Assembly (NCBI GenBank): GCA_016707525.1
Contig: JADJHP010000004.1
Location: 372,001 to 436,000, forward strand
Direction: 5' to 3'
Length of the DNA stretch: 64,000 nucleotides
Origin: Ignavibacteriota bacterium
Lineage (GTDB): Bacteria; Bacteroidota; Ignavibacteria; UBA10030; UBA6906
The position numbers and the translations under genes are program-made. The notes under the pieces were generated by a model, which saw nothing but the letters and a program-made list of their open reading frames with translations, was not told where the DNA came from and did no database searches. This document shows positions 7,037 to 17,303 of the stretch, piece by piece; position 1 is the stretch's first letter, and each line of letters begins with the position of its first letter.

Positions 7037-9385
7037 CTAATATGGATATCCAACCGCTATGCTGAGCACGAGATTCTCCTTTCGCCATGATGCACGGCCA
7101 AAGTCGATCTTCCGTATCACCCAGCGTTCGCTTTTCACCAGGGAAGGCACCCTCAGGGGAAAAGCCAGATCGAAGCGCAGTATGAAGAACGACAGATCAC
7201 ACCGTATCCCGACACCCGTTCCGACAGCGATCTCATCAAGAAAGGAACTCCAGGCGAAGGTTCCTCCCGGACGAGCAGGATCGTCCCTGAGTTTCCAGAT
7301 ATTCCCCGCATCGACGAACAGCGCACCGTGCACGATGCCCGCTATGGGGAATCTGTATTCCACGTTCGCTTCGATCTTGATATCGCCGGCCTGATCCTGG
7401 AACGACCGCGACGCAAGGCTGTCCGGTAGCCGGTACGAACCAGGACCGAGTGACCGGGCATCGAACGCGCGCACGCTATTGCTCCCCCCGATGTAGAATT
7501 GCCTGATATACGGGAGGGCAGAGGAATTGCCATGCGCGATCCCGATGCCCGCGATCAATCTGCTGGCGATCGACGAGGACCTATCGTTCGTGTTATAGTA
7601 CTGCCGGACATCGATATCGAATCTCGAGTATTCGGCATATGCTGCACCCGCGATCGTATAGGGACTCTCCGGCGTTCCTTTATCCCTGCGGAAGAGTGAC
7701 TGGACCCCATGGATGAGACTCCCGGAGAGATCGATCCCCCCCCGGAAATACAGAGAGTTCTTCCTGTCGCCTTCCAATTGATCCGAGTACGTGAAGGAGT
7801 ACGTCTGACCGATGATGAATTGATCCTCGATGCTCCGCCGCAGGAAAGGGTTTGCCACCAGCATGGCATTGAATTGGTCGGTCGCCCGCGTGAGATGGGC
7901 AAGCGTGATCGCGATGGGGTTGAAGACATGTTCCTTGCTGAGCGTCTCATTCCAGGCATATCCGAAGGAGGCATCCAGAGAGAACACCTGATAATATCGG
8001 AGTCGATGGAGCATGCGGACCCCGAGGAGGATGTGCGTCTTGGGAACATACCTGGTCGAGAAATCCCCGGGGACAAATGGCATGAGGAATTTCGGGAATT
8101 CCAGTTCGGCCCGCGATCCCAGTTCGTAGGAACTGCCGCCCGCACCTGCTCTTCCGACCGGCACTTCGAATCCACCCTCGAAGCTGAGCTTGAACAGTTC
8201 AGCGCCACGGAACATGTTCCGGTTGCGGAAACTGGACTCAATGACCGGCCCCAGAACGTTGTTCGACTTGGAGATCCCCTTCAATTCAAAACGCAACGAC
8301 TTCATCAACAGCGGGGTGAGATAGATCTGTGCATCCAACAGTGAAGTGTCGACCCCGACGAACCGGACGTCCACGTACTTGAACACGCCGAGGTTCATCA
8401 ACCTGGTGAGGGTACGGTCGTGGTCGCGCCGTGCGTACAGCCCGCCCCTGACAAAGAAGATGGAACGGACGATCACTCCTGGATCGAACCTCTTATCCAG
8501 GTCGATATACCTGAGACCACCCACGATCGTCGTGTCCCCCACAGGGATCACGCTGCTGTCGCGATTGAGCCCGTACCCGGAATAGACGGAGATGTTGTTG
8601 ATGGTATACGACCGTGTCGCCGCTTCCGGGATCCGTGCCCTCAGGCCAAGCACCAGATCCACCTTGCGCTCGCCCACGGAACTGTCGGCCTGGAACATGA
8701 TGAAACCGGGGGCGAACGAATAGTACCCTTGATCTTTCAATACCGAGTCGATGCGCACGCGCTCCTGTTGCAGCGCATGCAGATCGTACTGCTGTCCGGT
8801 CTTCAACCCGGTGTCGACCATCGACGCCCTGATCGCGGCGAGCACAGGCGAGTCAGCTCCTGAGACACGGACGCTGTTGATCGCATACGGGGGACGAATG
8901 GTAAGATCATAGCGCACCGCTCCCGTGCGATCCTCTTCCAGCACTTCATAGGTCACCCGGGCCTGAAAGTATCCTTTGTTTTCCAGGATCGTGCGCATTT
9001 TCGCCGCGACCCTGTCGGGTTCCACTGTCCTGAGAAGCACAGGTGGCTCTCCCACGGATTCTCCCAATATCCCGACGTTGTAGAGCCATAGTTTCAGCCG
9101 GAAGAGCCCCAGCACCTTGCTGTTCGGCCTCGGTGCGATCACCGTCTTCAGCTGATCCCGGAGATCACTCTCATCGGGTAGCTCTCCCTCATGCTCGATG
9201 TGCAGATCCGCGCCGGTATACAGCTTTTCACCCCGGCCGAGGCTTCCCGTTGTGCTGCATCCTGACACTACCGCGAAGAGAAGCACGACCAGTCCAATGA
9301 AGACGGGTCCAACAGCCCCGGGTGTTCCATTCCCCCGGGCCGGACCCGGGGCGGAGGACAATGGTAATGATGTCAGATGGTGCAT
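7037..9385 (-). CDS. tamL: TamL: lipoprotein-type TamA/BamA (Omp85) outer-membrane protein
   Basis: A 782-residue Omp85-family protein. The N-terminus has a lipobox (VVSGC, Cys43), the feature separating Bacteroidota TamL from proteobacterial TamA. POTRA-like segments follow (for example ILENKGYFQARVTYEV and VRIDSVLKDQGYYSFAPGF). The C-terminal half is a 16-strand-type barrel with the conserved FYIGGSNSVRAFDARSLGPG segment (the VRGF/Y region) and a terminal aromatic residue (...AVGYPY). The start codon directly follows the tamB stop at 9386, indicating one transcript. It is expected to form an inner-to-outer membrane conduit with TamB for outer-membrane proteins and/or lipids. Confidence 0.9.
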   Translation of the reverse strand: MHHLTSLPLSSAPGPARGNGTPGAVGPVFIGLVVLLFAVVSGCSTTGSLGRGEKLYTGADLHIEHEGELPDESDLRDQLKTVIAPRPNSKVLGLFRLKLWLYNVGILGESVGEPPVLLRTVEPDRVAAKMRTILENKGYFQARVTYEVLEEDRTGAVRYDLTIRPPYAINSVRVSGADSPVLAAIRASMVDTGLKTGQQYDLHALQQERVRIDSVLKDQGYYSFAPGFIMFQADSSVGERKVDLVLGLRARIPEAATRSYTINNISVYSGYGLNRDSSVIPVGDTTIVGGLRYIDLDKRFDPGVIVRSIFFVRGGLYARRDHDRTLTRLMNLGVFKYVDVRFVGVDTSLLDAQIYLTPLLMKSLRFELKGISKSNNVLGPVIESSFRNRNMFRGAELFKLSFEGGFEVPVGRAGAGGSSYELGSRAELEFPKFLMPFVPGDFSTRYVPKTHILLGVRMLHRLRYYQVFSLDASFGYAWNETLSKEHVFNPIAITLAHLTRATDQFNAMLVANPFLRRSIEDQFIIGQTYSFTYSDQLEGDRKNSLYFRGGIDLSGSLIHGVQSLFRRDKGTPESPYTIAGAAYAEYSRFDIDVRQYYNTNDRSSSIASRLIAGIGIAHGNSSALPYIRQFYIGGSNSVRAFDARSLGPGSYRLPDSLASRSFQDQAGDIKIEANVEYRFPIAGIVHGALFVDAGNIWKLRDDPARPGGTFAWSSFLDEIAVGTGVGIRCDLSFFILRFDLAFPLRVPSLVKSERWVIRKIDFGRASWRKENLVLSIAVGYPY

Positions 9386-12300
9386 CTATTTTCCTGCCAC
9401 AGGTGCGCGAACGGGGGTCAATGTGATACCAAACAGCTTGTCGTAGTCGATCGTGAATACGATCCCGACGCCGGTTTCCACGAGATCCCCTTCAAGAGCA
9501 TCGCCATTCGTATTGTTTCGGAACATCAGAAGCTGCCACCGCCCATCCTCGGTCATCTTGTACCCCACCCTGATATCACCGGCAAAACTGTTCAATGAAT
9601 TGCGCCGGCTCCACTCGCCTTCGAGATCCACATTGCCGCCGATCTGCACGATCACGCGTTCGCTGAAGAGCTGTTTCGTCAGCCCGAGCTGCAGCTGCGT
9701 CCGCCCTCCCGGCGTGCCCGATGAATAGTCCTCGTAGGATTCCACACCGACCCCGAGGCCGACCCCTGTGACCATGCCCGCGGAGAGACGGTTGAGCTGC
9801 TGGGTAAGTATCTGACTCAGGCTGGACCGCGCAAACCCGGTGAGTCCGACGGCACCCGTGCTGGTGGCCAGAGGATTGGAAGGAATGAACCGGCCAAGGA
9901 CGAGGAGCGCAAAAACCTGTTTGCTGAGTTCAGATTCCTGAGCGTTCAGTTCCCTCAATTTTGCGTACAGCGCCCCGCCAAGAGCTCCCCGCTGGGTGGG
10001 CGCAAGATCGAGGCGGAGGCGAATGTTCGGTTCCAGCAGCCCGCCATCCATCATGAGAAAGACCTGGATGGGAAATTCCTGTTTGAACTTGTTGCGCTCT
10101 TCCTGACTCATACCCGTAAGCTGGTCCTGCACGAGGTCCAGGGCCGACGCTTTCACCGTGTAGATCGCAGTGATATCAAGGGTCGCATCGGTCACCGAAC
10201 CGACCCATGTGAGACTGCTCCCCTTTTCGATCGCGAACTCACGCCTGATCAAGTCCCCGAAGGAAAGTTGATACGATCCATCGAGGATCTCATAGCGCCC
10301 GGTGACGGTAAAAGCCTCTCCCGGTTCCATGCTGACGCTGAAGGTCCCCTCTCCATGGATCACAAGGGAGTCACCGGCGATCGGATCGATCAATATCCGC
10401 ACTCTGGCTTCCTTGTCGACCTCAATGTTCGACGTGAGCGTCATGAGCGTGGTCCGCTCTCGCGACCGGGCTGCAGCCGGCCCTCTCCCCGGTTTCCTCC
10501 GCGCCATGATGGGGTCTGCCGGATGCCGGACATCGACGAATCGTACGATCCCGGAACGCTGCTCCAGCGCGAGGTCCGAAGCGGGGAGCACGATCGCGAG
10601 GTCCGTTCCTTTCCCGGCATGCGCTTGCGCATGGATCACAGGCCTCGCAACATCTCCGCCGATGACGATGTCACCATCGAGTACGATCACCCCGTAGTAT
10701 AGTGCATCCCGGGTGGCCCGGGTGTTCATTACCAGGAAGTGTTCTGTGTGAAGGCGCAGATCGTAACCGAAGTCACGGTAGTCATCGGTCAGCAGACTCC
10801 CGCTCAGTACCGCTTTGTGGCCAAGGGTGTCGGTGATCTCGACGGAACCGACATGCATACCCCGCGCATCGAAGGTGATTCGGCCGTCGTCCACGAGCAA
10901 TAAGGAACCAAGGGCCGACGGGGACACCGTGGCATGACTGAATGTCAGGTCGCCGGCAACAGAGGGATTTCGCAGCGTACCCGTCACGCGCACCGCTCCC
11001 TCCATGCTTCCCGACAAACGCTGCACCGATCCGAACGCAAGCGGTTCGATGGATGCGAGGTTTCCTTTCCGACACTCAACCACGAGGTCGAGAGTATTGG
11101 GGCCCTCCGTGTTCCGGTAGCTGCCGTGCAAGCCGATATCGTTCCCGTTCCCGGTGATATCCAGGACCACCTCGTAGCTGTCCGCCGCCCGATTGGCTGC
11201 GCGGAGGAGTATGTCACCCACCTGGTGCTGCGCAAATGCGAACCGTGTCACGGCGAGATCGGATGTGAATGCCAGCTCGTCCCCGAGACCGTGCAGGACG
11301 ATGCTCCCATCCACCATACCCCTCACCAGGCCACTGTCACGCTCAACGACACGGGAGAACGTCGCGAGGTCCACATCGGTGAAGTCGATCTGCAACGGCG
11401 GGAAGGGGAGGTGCGTGTCGCGGGTGTTCACCGACACGCGTTGCGCACCCCCGCGCAGGGCGACATTATGCGCGATCACGCGGCCGGCTGCGAACAGAAT
11501 GGCATTGTCGGGAGGAGCTTGCCATACCGTATCCTGCAGTACGATACCCTCCGGACGGAATCGGAATTGATAGCCGTCCGGCACACTGGTGCAGACTCCC
11601 GCAATGCTCATCTGTGTCGTCCCGCCGCCATCCGCGGTCTGCAAGGACATGGTGATGCTGTCGACCTCTGCAATGGCATGGAATCGCAGGTCCGTCATCC
11701 GGACCACATCGCTTTCCACCGAAGCGACCCGGAACGTGGACCGCATCTGGCTGGCATCGGACATCACTTCGAGGCTGAGGCTATCCATTGCGAATCCGGC
11801 ATACGACAGTGCGCTCACGTCGGCATGCAGGTGCAGAAGCATATCCTCGCTGCTGTACGTTCCGGTAAGAACTCCCGGGCCCAACCCCGCAAGTCCTGGA
11901 AAAAGCACGTCGGTGAACATCGCCGGATCACGCAATGAGAGGGTGAATGAGAATGCCTGGGGGCGCAGGACCGTTGGCATGGATGACTCGTGAAGGGCGA
12001 AATACCTCCCGACATGGTGCGTGACGACCGCCGGCAGATCCCCCGGCGATACGGTGCCATCAAACGCACCCGTGAGGATCGGCGACTCGATACGGATATG
12101 CGAACCATCGTCGGCATTCGTTGCAGTCACGGTCAAAGAGTCGATGCGGAAGCGCCTTCGGCCCTTCATGACCTTGACATCATACACGCCAGCCCTGCCA
12201 TTGATGTCGTCCACGGTGCTTCCCGTGGCAGCGGCGGTCATCAGACCGGCAACACGCACGTCCTCCGTGGTCAGGCGGAGGCGCTGCAGATCGGCGCCCT

Positions 12301-14044
12301 TCACATCGAGCATGAACGTATAGACCGGACGCTCACCGGTCGTATTGGCCGTCCCTTCGAAAGCGAACGCCAGACTGGAGTCGTCCATCACCGCGTTACC
12401 GCTGAAGATCTGACCCCCGGCACTCCCGTGTACGGAAAGGCGCTGCAGCGTGACCCCACCATATTCCATCTTGCTCACTTCCATGTCCAGGGTGGCTTCA
12501 ATGCCGGCCATATCCAGGCCTGTTCCCGCAGCTGTCCCCGTCATGGTCACGGGACCGAGCGCCTGCAGGTCTCGGACCAGGGCACCCGCGTTGAATCCCT
12601 CTGTCCGCACCTCTGCCTGCCATCGCGGGCTCCGTGAGGTGTCATTCCCTGCTGCACTGAATTCCCCACGTGCCTCCAGGCCCCCAATACTGCTTCTGAC
12701 AGTCGCAGCAGTGGAGAAACGGGATCGCGTGCCGCGGAAACCGCCACTCATGTGGATCACGGCGGGTACAACGAGACTGGCCGGTACCAGCGAGTCCGGC
12801 ACAAGCGCATGGACATCCTGCCGGACAGTGGAGAATTCCCGCAGATCGATATCGAAGGATGATCTCTCAAGATCCGGCAAACCCCGGATCGCTCCGGATA
12901 GATCGAGTGTGGTTGCATCGCCCGCCGACAGGCGGAGGTGTTCCACCGCGAGGTCTTGCAACGTCCCCGCGAGCACGAAGGTACATTGCAGTGTCATGCC
13001 CGGGGCGTGTTTCAGAGGGACCGAGGGGATCAACGCATGCAGGTCCGGGAATGCGAAAGAAGATGCGAACATCCGAGCCCTGACCCCGACCGTCCCGGAG
13101 AGATCGACGAGGTCGGACAACCCATCGTATGTAAGGAGAAGATCCAGGTGGGCGCGGCTGGCGGGAGTCTCCAGAATGACATCGGTGAGCTGAGCGTGCA
13201 CCGAGTCCACCGCGAACTCGCCGGACAGTTCACGGAGGTTGAGGCCTCCGCGCTCCCGGAATGATGTATGCTGAATATCCGCCGCCCACCGTGCATCGCC
13301 GATCACGATAGTGCCGGCACGCATGGAAAGATCATCGATCTGCAGGTGATCGGGGTCTATCCCATAGACCGTTGGTGGCCGCTCACCGGAGTGTGTCCGG
13401 GTGAGGCGCAGAGCGGTCTGCTCAAGAGTCAGGGCATCGATCTGAAACTGCATGTTGTCCAGATCGAAAATGCCGATCGAGGCATCGAGTGCGCCGAGAT
13501 CGAGCCGCAGGTCGACACCGTCTCCTTTGCTGTGGTATGTTGCGTGGATCCCGTTCAACGTCACGCCACCCAACCCGATCTTCCAGCCAGGATCCGCCGG
13601 TACGTGCCCGCTGGTATCAGCCGGGGGTTCCGGGGTGAAGGCCTTCAGGAGAAAGTCGAAATTGAAAGCGCTGTCCGGTGCCGTACGGGAGATGTGGGCG
13701 GTGAGCGAGTCGATGCGCACATGCCGCAGTGTGATATCGTTCGACAGCAGGCCCAACAGGTCGATATCTGCAGCCAACCTCCGGATATACAGAAGCGTGT
13801 CCCGTTGCAGACTTTCTATATAGACGTCTTCAAGGACGACCGAATGGGTGAACGCGATCCTCACCGCACCGATCTCGATGCGGCTATGGGTCTTGCCGGT
13901 GATCGATGCCACGACACGTCGGGCGATAGCATCCTGCACTGCAGGGAGTTGCAATGCCACCACGCCGAGAATGACGACACCCACCAGGGCAACGATCACC
14001 CATCGGGCGATCTTCAGAGATCGGCGCGTCCACACACCGTTCAT
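9386..14044 (-). CDS. tamB: TamB-type (DUF490) translocation/assembly protein
   Basis: A very large AsmA/TamB-family protein of about 1550 residues. One N-terminal membrane helix (WVIVALVGVVILGVVALQL) anchors it in the inner membrane. A long repetitive beta-strand body would span the periplasm, and the C-terminal TamB domain is recognisable (YEILDGSYQLSFGDLIRREF, then LGRFIPSNPLA and QLGLTKQLFSERVIVQIGG). A GTG at 14056 would add four residues; the ATG at 14044 is used here, and the exact start is uncertain. It is immediately followed by tamL, the usual partner. Current work on the family links it to phospholipid transport, which fits the mla genes just downstream. Confidence 0.92.
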   Translation of the reverse strand: MNGVWTRRSLKIARWVIVALVGVVILGVVALQLPAVQDAIARRVVASITGKTHSRIEIGAVRIAFTHSVVLEDVYIESLQRDTLLYIRRLAADIDLLGLLSNDITLRHVRIDSLTAHISRTAPDSAFNFDFLLKAFTPEPPADTSGHVPADPGWKIGLGGVTLNGIHATYHSKGDGVDLRLDLGALDASIGIFDLDNMQFQIDALTLEQTALRLTRTHSGERPPTVYGIDPDHLQIDDLSMRAGTIVIGDARWAADIQHTSFRERGGLNLRELSGEFAVDSVHAQLTDVILETPASRAHLDLLLTYDGLSDLVDLSGTVGVRARMFASSFAFPDLHALIPSVPLKHAPGMTLQCTFVLAGTLQDLAVEHLRLSAGDATTLDLSGAIRGLPDLERSSFDIDLREFSTVRQDVHALVPDSLVPASLVVPAVIHMSGGFRGTRSRFSTAATVRSSIGGLEARGEFSAAGNDTSRSPRWQAEVRTEGFNAGALVRDLQALGPVTMTGTAAGTGLDMAGIEATLDMEVSKMEYGGVTLQRLSVHGSAGGQIFSGNAVMDDSSLAFAFEGTANTTGERPVYTFMLDVKGADLQRLRLTTEDVRVAGLMTAAATGSTVDDINGRAGVYDVKVMKGRRRFRIDSLTVTATNADDGSHIRIESPILTGAFDGTVSPGDLPAVVTHHVGRYFALHESSMPTVLRPQAFSFTLSLRDPAMFTDVLFPGLAGLGPGVLTGTYSSEDMLLHLHADVSALSYAGFAMDSLSLEVMSDASQMRSTFRVASVESDVVRMTDLRFHAIAEVDSITMSLQTADGGGTTQMSIAGVCTSVPDGYQFRFRPEGIVLQDTVWQAPPDNAILFAAGRVIAHNVALRGGAQRVSVNTRDTHLPFPPLQIDFTDVDLATFSRVVERDSGLVRGMVDGSIVLHGLGDELAFTSDLAVTRFAFAQHQVGDILLRAANRAADSYEVVLDITGNGNDIGLHGSYRNTEGPNTLDLVVECRKGNLASIEPLAFGSVQRLSGSMEGAVRVTGTLRNPSVAGDLTFSHATVSPSALGSLLLVDDGRITFDARGMHVGSVEITDTLGHKAVLSGSLLTDDYRDFGYDLRLHTEHFLVMNTRATRDALYYGVIVLDGDIVIGGDVARPVIHAQAHAGKGTDLAIVLPASDLALEQRSGIVRFVDVRHPADPIMARRKPGRGPAAARSRERTTLMTLTSNIEVDKEARVRILIDPIAGDSLVIHGEGTFSVSMEPGEAFTVTGRYEILDGSYQLSFGDLIRREFAIEKGSSLTWVGSVTDATLDITAIYTVKASALDLVQDQLTGMSQEERNKFKQEFPIQVFLMMDGGLLEPNIRLRLDLAPTQRGALGGALYAKLRELNAQESELSKQVFALLVLGRFIPSNPLATSTGAVGLTGFARSSLSQILTQQLNRLSAGMVTGVGLGVGVESYEDYSSGTPGGRTQLQLGLTKQLFSERVIVQIGGNVDLEGEWSRRNSLNSFAGDIRVGYKMTEDGRWQLLMFRNNTNGDALEGDLVETGVGIVFTIDYDKLFGITLTPVRAPVAGK

Positions 14045-14190
14045 CCTTCCTATCACAGAGACTACCGATATACGTTCCTCCTACGGTCAATGGCCTGGCA
14101 CCGGGTCAGATCTACACGCGACACAGACTCTTTGGAGGGTCGTCTTTCAAGGGCCCGTGCGCTGGGATGTCCAGGGCAATGGGGTCATCG

Positions 14191-15285
14191 TCATGTCTTC
14201 CGCAGCCTCTGTTTCGATCCATCTGTTGTCCTGCCGGGTATCGTATCCCCCAGCAGGAGCCCCCAGGGCGCCAGAGGTTCGATCCTGTCGCAGGCCACTT
14301 TAAGGATCGCCACGGCGGGAAGGGCAAGGAACATTCCGGACAATCCCCACAGCATGCCACCGATGATCACTGCGAGGATCGATACGAGAGCATTGATGCT
14401 GACGCGAGAAGCGACCACATACGGTACGATCACATTATTGTCGATGAACTGGACAAGGCTGAAGGCGCCCACCACGCCGAGGGGGTACCACAGGGAGTCT
14501 TTCGTTATGATGGCCATGATCATCGGGAGAAGCCCCCCGATCAGAATGCCGACATACGGAATGAGATTCAGGATCGCTGCCAGGACGCCGAACAGCACTG
14601 CATACTCGATCCCGAGCAGTAGGAGTGCCCCACTATTGAGCACTGCCACGATCGCTGTTTCCATCATCAGGCCGATCATGTACCGGTTCACCACCTTCCG
14701 CGCTTCGAGGAGCGTCGCCTTGACAATGCCGGCCTGCCAACCGGACGCGAGTCGAAGGACAAAAGCGGCCAGAAGATCCGCGTAGAGCAGCATGACGAAC
14801 GCATACAGGGGCACGAGAATGATCAGGGACGTCAGGTCCACGAACGCGAAGAATGTGCGGCCCAGCACCCCGCCGAGATTCCTTTGCGCTTGCTCCAGAC
14901 CCTGTTCAAGCCAGCGCAATTGTTCTGCATACGTGACACCCAGGTATTCCGTGACGAAGGCCTGGAGCCTGGCGAGATAGAGATTCCCCGCCTCCTTCAA
15001 TCGGGGGAGGTCCTCTCCAAACTGAGAGATCTGCATCCCGATGACCACGACGAGTGCCACAACCCCGATGCAGGCAAGGCTCACGGCGATGGTGATGGCG
15101 AGTAATTGTGGAACCCTGTGTCTCTCCAGAAACGAGACAAGGGGAGAGAGCAGCACCGACACGAGCGCCGCATAGGCCAGAGGGATCATCACGTCGCGGC
15201 CCACGTACAGGATGAGGACCGCAAGCGACAATCCGAGGAGGATGGTCGTAAGTCTGGTATACCACGCTGGTGTGTGCTCGGTCAT
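14191..15285 (-). CDS. AI-2E family transporter (PerM-like permease)
   Basis: The 364-residue polytopic inner-membrane protein begins MTEHTPAWYTRLTTILLGL. Clustered hydrophobic helices lie at both ends, with a central soluble loop (residues about 95-150). The family hallmark LNLIPYVGILIGGLLPMI and the following VQFIDNNVIVPYVV are both present. The family includes TqsA (AI-2 export) and Na+/H+ antiporters, so the substrate cannot be named. It lies 135 bp upstream of tamB on the same strand and may have its own promoter. Confidence 0.88.
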   Translation of the reverse strand: MTEHTPAWYTRLTTILLGLSLAVLILYVGRDVMIPLAYAALVSVLLSPLVSFLERHRVPQLLAITIAVSLACIGVVALVVVIGMQISQFGEDLPRLKEAGNLYLARLQAFVTEYLGVTYAEQLRWLEQGLEQAQRNLGGVLGRTFFAFVDLTSLIILVPLYAFVMLLYADLLAAFVLRLASGWQAGIVKATLLEARKVVNRYMIGLMMETAIVAVLNSGALLLLGIEYAVLFGVLAAILNLIPYVGILIGGLLPMIMAIITKDSLWYPLGVVGAFSLVQFIDNNVIVPYVVASRVSINALVSILAVIIGGMLWGLSGMFLALPAVAILKVACDRIEPLAPWGLLLGDTIPGRTTDGSKQRLRKT

Positions 15286-15369
15286 GGGTCGCTTTCAAGG
15301 TGATGCATTCCCGCGAGACGGTCCTGGCCGGTATTGCTATCGGGTCGGACCGGCACGCAGGGTCATGCC

Positions 15370-15657
15370 TCACGCCCGTCGCCCATGCTTCACAGTCCCG
15401 TCACCGCCCAGGACGTCCACGGCACCCTTCACCCTGTCGGCGATCTCAACTGCGGTACCTCTGGCACTTTCGTATGTATCTTCGATGGAAGAGACGTACC
15501 CGTTGGCCGTGTCCTTGATGGTCCCGAGATAGCGGTTCCCCCGCGCGGAGATCTTCCTCCTTGTATTGGAACCTGAATCCGGGGCGAACAGCACTCCGAG
15601 CGCCGCGCCTGCAGCGATAGCGACTATTGCACCTGCGATGATCTTACCCGCACTCAT
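15370..15657 (-). CDS. YtxH-domain small membrane-associated protein
   Basis: A 95-residue protein. Residues 5-25 are one hydrophobic segment (IIAGAIVAIAAGAALGVLFAP), followed by the APDSGSNTRRKI motif typical of YtxH/gas-vesicle-like small proteins and an amphipathic helix. The family is linked to general stress in other bacteria, but the function is not established. It lies between the AI-2E permease and the YihY/BrkB gene on the same strand. Confidence 0.8.
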   Translation of the reverse strand: MSAGKIIAGAIVAIAAGAALGVLFAPDSGSNTRRKISARGNRYLGTIKDTANGYVSSIEDTYESARGTAVEIADRVKGAVDVLGGDGTVKHGRRA

Positions 15658-15800
15658 GGGTGTATCCTTTCCTGATTGGATGATGACATCCTACAGCATG
15701 GAAGCAGCCCCGCCTGCTTGTATCGGTACTTCGCGATCGGGGTATCCTGACACACATTTTTGATACGGAAACCGGTTCCGTCCGGTCACGCGTCCCACGG

Positions 15801-16709
15801 CTAGGGGAGGGTCGCACGAACCTGAGCAACAACATGCACGGCATTCGCGCCCGGCCGGATCCCCGATCCGAACCGCGTCGCGTAGAGCCGGGTGAACTCA
15901 GCACCGAAGAGCACGATCTGCGCCGAATAGAACGCCCACAACATGATGATGACGAGTGAACTTGCCGCCCCGAATGTGGAGCCTATGGCGCCATTCCCCA
16001 GATACACGCCTATCACCAGCTTTCCGAGAGCGAACAAGACCGACGTGACCCCTGCTCCAACCCAGACATCGCTCCAATTCACGATCGCATCCGGGATGAA
16101 CTTGAACATCAGTGCGAACATGACCGTCACGCCAACGAACGACATCAGGAACTCAACGACGTTGACCAGGCCTGCGAGCTGGGCAATGTTGCGGCCCAGA
16201 TAGTCGCTCACTGCTGCCAGGACGGCACTGAATACCAGGGAAACCAGAAGGAGGAACCCGATCCCGAGTATGACCGCAATGGCAAAAAGCCGGGTCTGAA
16301 TGAATCCCCGGATGGTACCCATGGGCGTATGGGTGACTCGCCAGCTCGCGTTCAGGGAATTCCGCAATTGCACGAATACCGCTGAAGCCCCGAGCAGGAC
16401 CATGATCGTGCTGACCACCGTTGCGAGGACATTGGAATCCGCACGGTACGCGTTGGTGATCAGGGTCTGAACGAACTGCGCCCCCTCAACCCCGATCAGC
16501 CCCCGGATCTGATCCACCAGATGTCCGCTCGAGGCTTCCTGACCAAAGCCAACACTGGACAGGACGATCATCAGGATCAGGAACGGCGAGAGAGCAAAGA
16601 CCGTGTAATAGGCCAGGGCGGCGCCCTGTTCGACCAGGTCATCATCGTCCCATGCTATCGCCGCATCCCTCATCAACAGCCAGAGATCCTTGAACCATCG
16701 GGTTGTCAT
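15801..16709 (-). CDS. YihY/BrkB (UPF0761) family inner-membrane protein
   Basis: A 302-residue protein with about six hydrophobic helices. Family marks are the N-terminal AAALAYYTVFALSPFLILMI segment and the C-terminal YGxxxSLVIIMLWAFYSAQIVLFGAEFTRLYA block, where the G-A-E-F-T core is nearly invariant. The old name ribonuclease BN is incorrect for this family; the function is unknown. The preceding GAQFVQTLITNAYRA region is the periplasmic loop. Confidence 0.88.
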   Translation of the reverse strand: MTTRWFKDLWLLMRDAAIAWDDDDLVEQGAALAYYTVFALSPFLILMIVLSSVGFGQEASSGHLVDQIRGLIGVEGAQFVQTLITNAYRADSNVLATVVSTIMVLLGASAVFVQLRNSLNASWRVTHTPMGTIRGFIQTRLFAIAVILGIGFLLLVSLVFSAVLAAVSDYLGRNIAQLAGLVNVVEFLMSFVGVTVMFALMFKFIPDAIVNWSDVWVGAGVTSVLFALGKLVIGVYLGNGAIGSTFGAASSLVIIMLWAFYSAQIVLFGAEFTRLYATRFGSGIRPGANAVHVVAQVRATLP

Positions 16710-16811
16710 TGTGCCATCACCCCATGACCGTGATCATCAACGTGATCGGACGCGGCGCTCCCCGGGGAGCAGTTCTGAGCGCACCGATGTCCCGGGTGAT
16801 ACCGATCCCTG

Positions 16812-17033
16812 TCAGACCGCAAGGGAGCCCTTCCTGCTGACGACGAACAGGATGCCACCGATGATGATCGCACCGACGCCCACATAGGGTTGCCAGGCGA
16901 TCGCATGGTCATTGTCCTGTGTTATCTCGATCGGCCCCAGATCCACCACTTTCTCTTTCGTCACAAAATTGAATCCGCTGTAGAGGGTCATTATCAGGCC
17001 CATCACCATGAGGATGATACCGAGGGTTTTCAT
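16812..17033 (-). CDS. Small two-helix membrane protein
   Basis: A 73-residue product from the ATG at 17033 (MKTLGIILMVMGLIMTLYSG), preceded by AAAGGGA. Two membrane helices (residues 3-20 and 48-66) flank a short loop with a KEKVVDLGPIEIT motif. Proteins of this layout are common in Bacteroidota, but I know of no assigned function. A longer in-frame version begins further upstream and is less likely. Confidence 0.65.
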   Translation of the reverse strand: MKTLGIILMVMGLIMTLYSGFNFVTKEKVVDLGPIEITQDNDHAIAWQPYVGVGAIIIGGILFVVSRKGSLAV

Positions 17034-17159
17034 CGTGCGATCCCTTTCCGATTGGATATCCACTGTGCGATATGTTCGCCTTTTCGACACTCATTGGTAC
17101 CATTGTTTCGGCGGGATTCATATCGGGCAAGAGGATGAATGCGGGACTAATCCTCCCTG

Positions 17160-17303
17160 GTGAGATCGGGGGGGGGGAGCGAAAAGGATCACCCCAAAGA
17201 AAGGGCGTTTCGCTCCCCCTGCGGGGGAACGAAACCCCTACCACTCCCGTTCAACAGTATGCACTCCATCGCGGAGCGCACACTCACCAAACAGGGATCT
17301 TTC
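17160..17303 (+). promoter_or_regulatory. Leader with G10 tract and strong hairpin upstream of secreted gene
   Basis: The leader of the + strand gene at 17304 contains a run of ten G (17168-17177). It also contains a 13-bp stem with one mismatch and a 3-base loop (17207-17219 paired with 17223-17235). No T-run follows, so it is not a terminator. It may affect mRNA stability or translation; there is no direct evidence of regulation. Confidence 0.4.

Noticed and set aside
15801..16709. Ribonuclease BN
   Set aside because: Old name for the YihY/BrkB family. The protein is a polytopic membrane protein without metallo-nuclease motifs.
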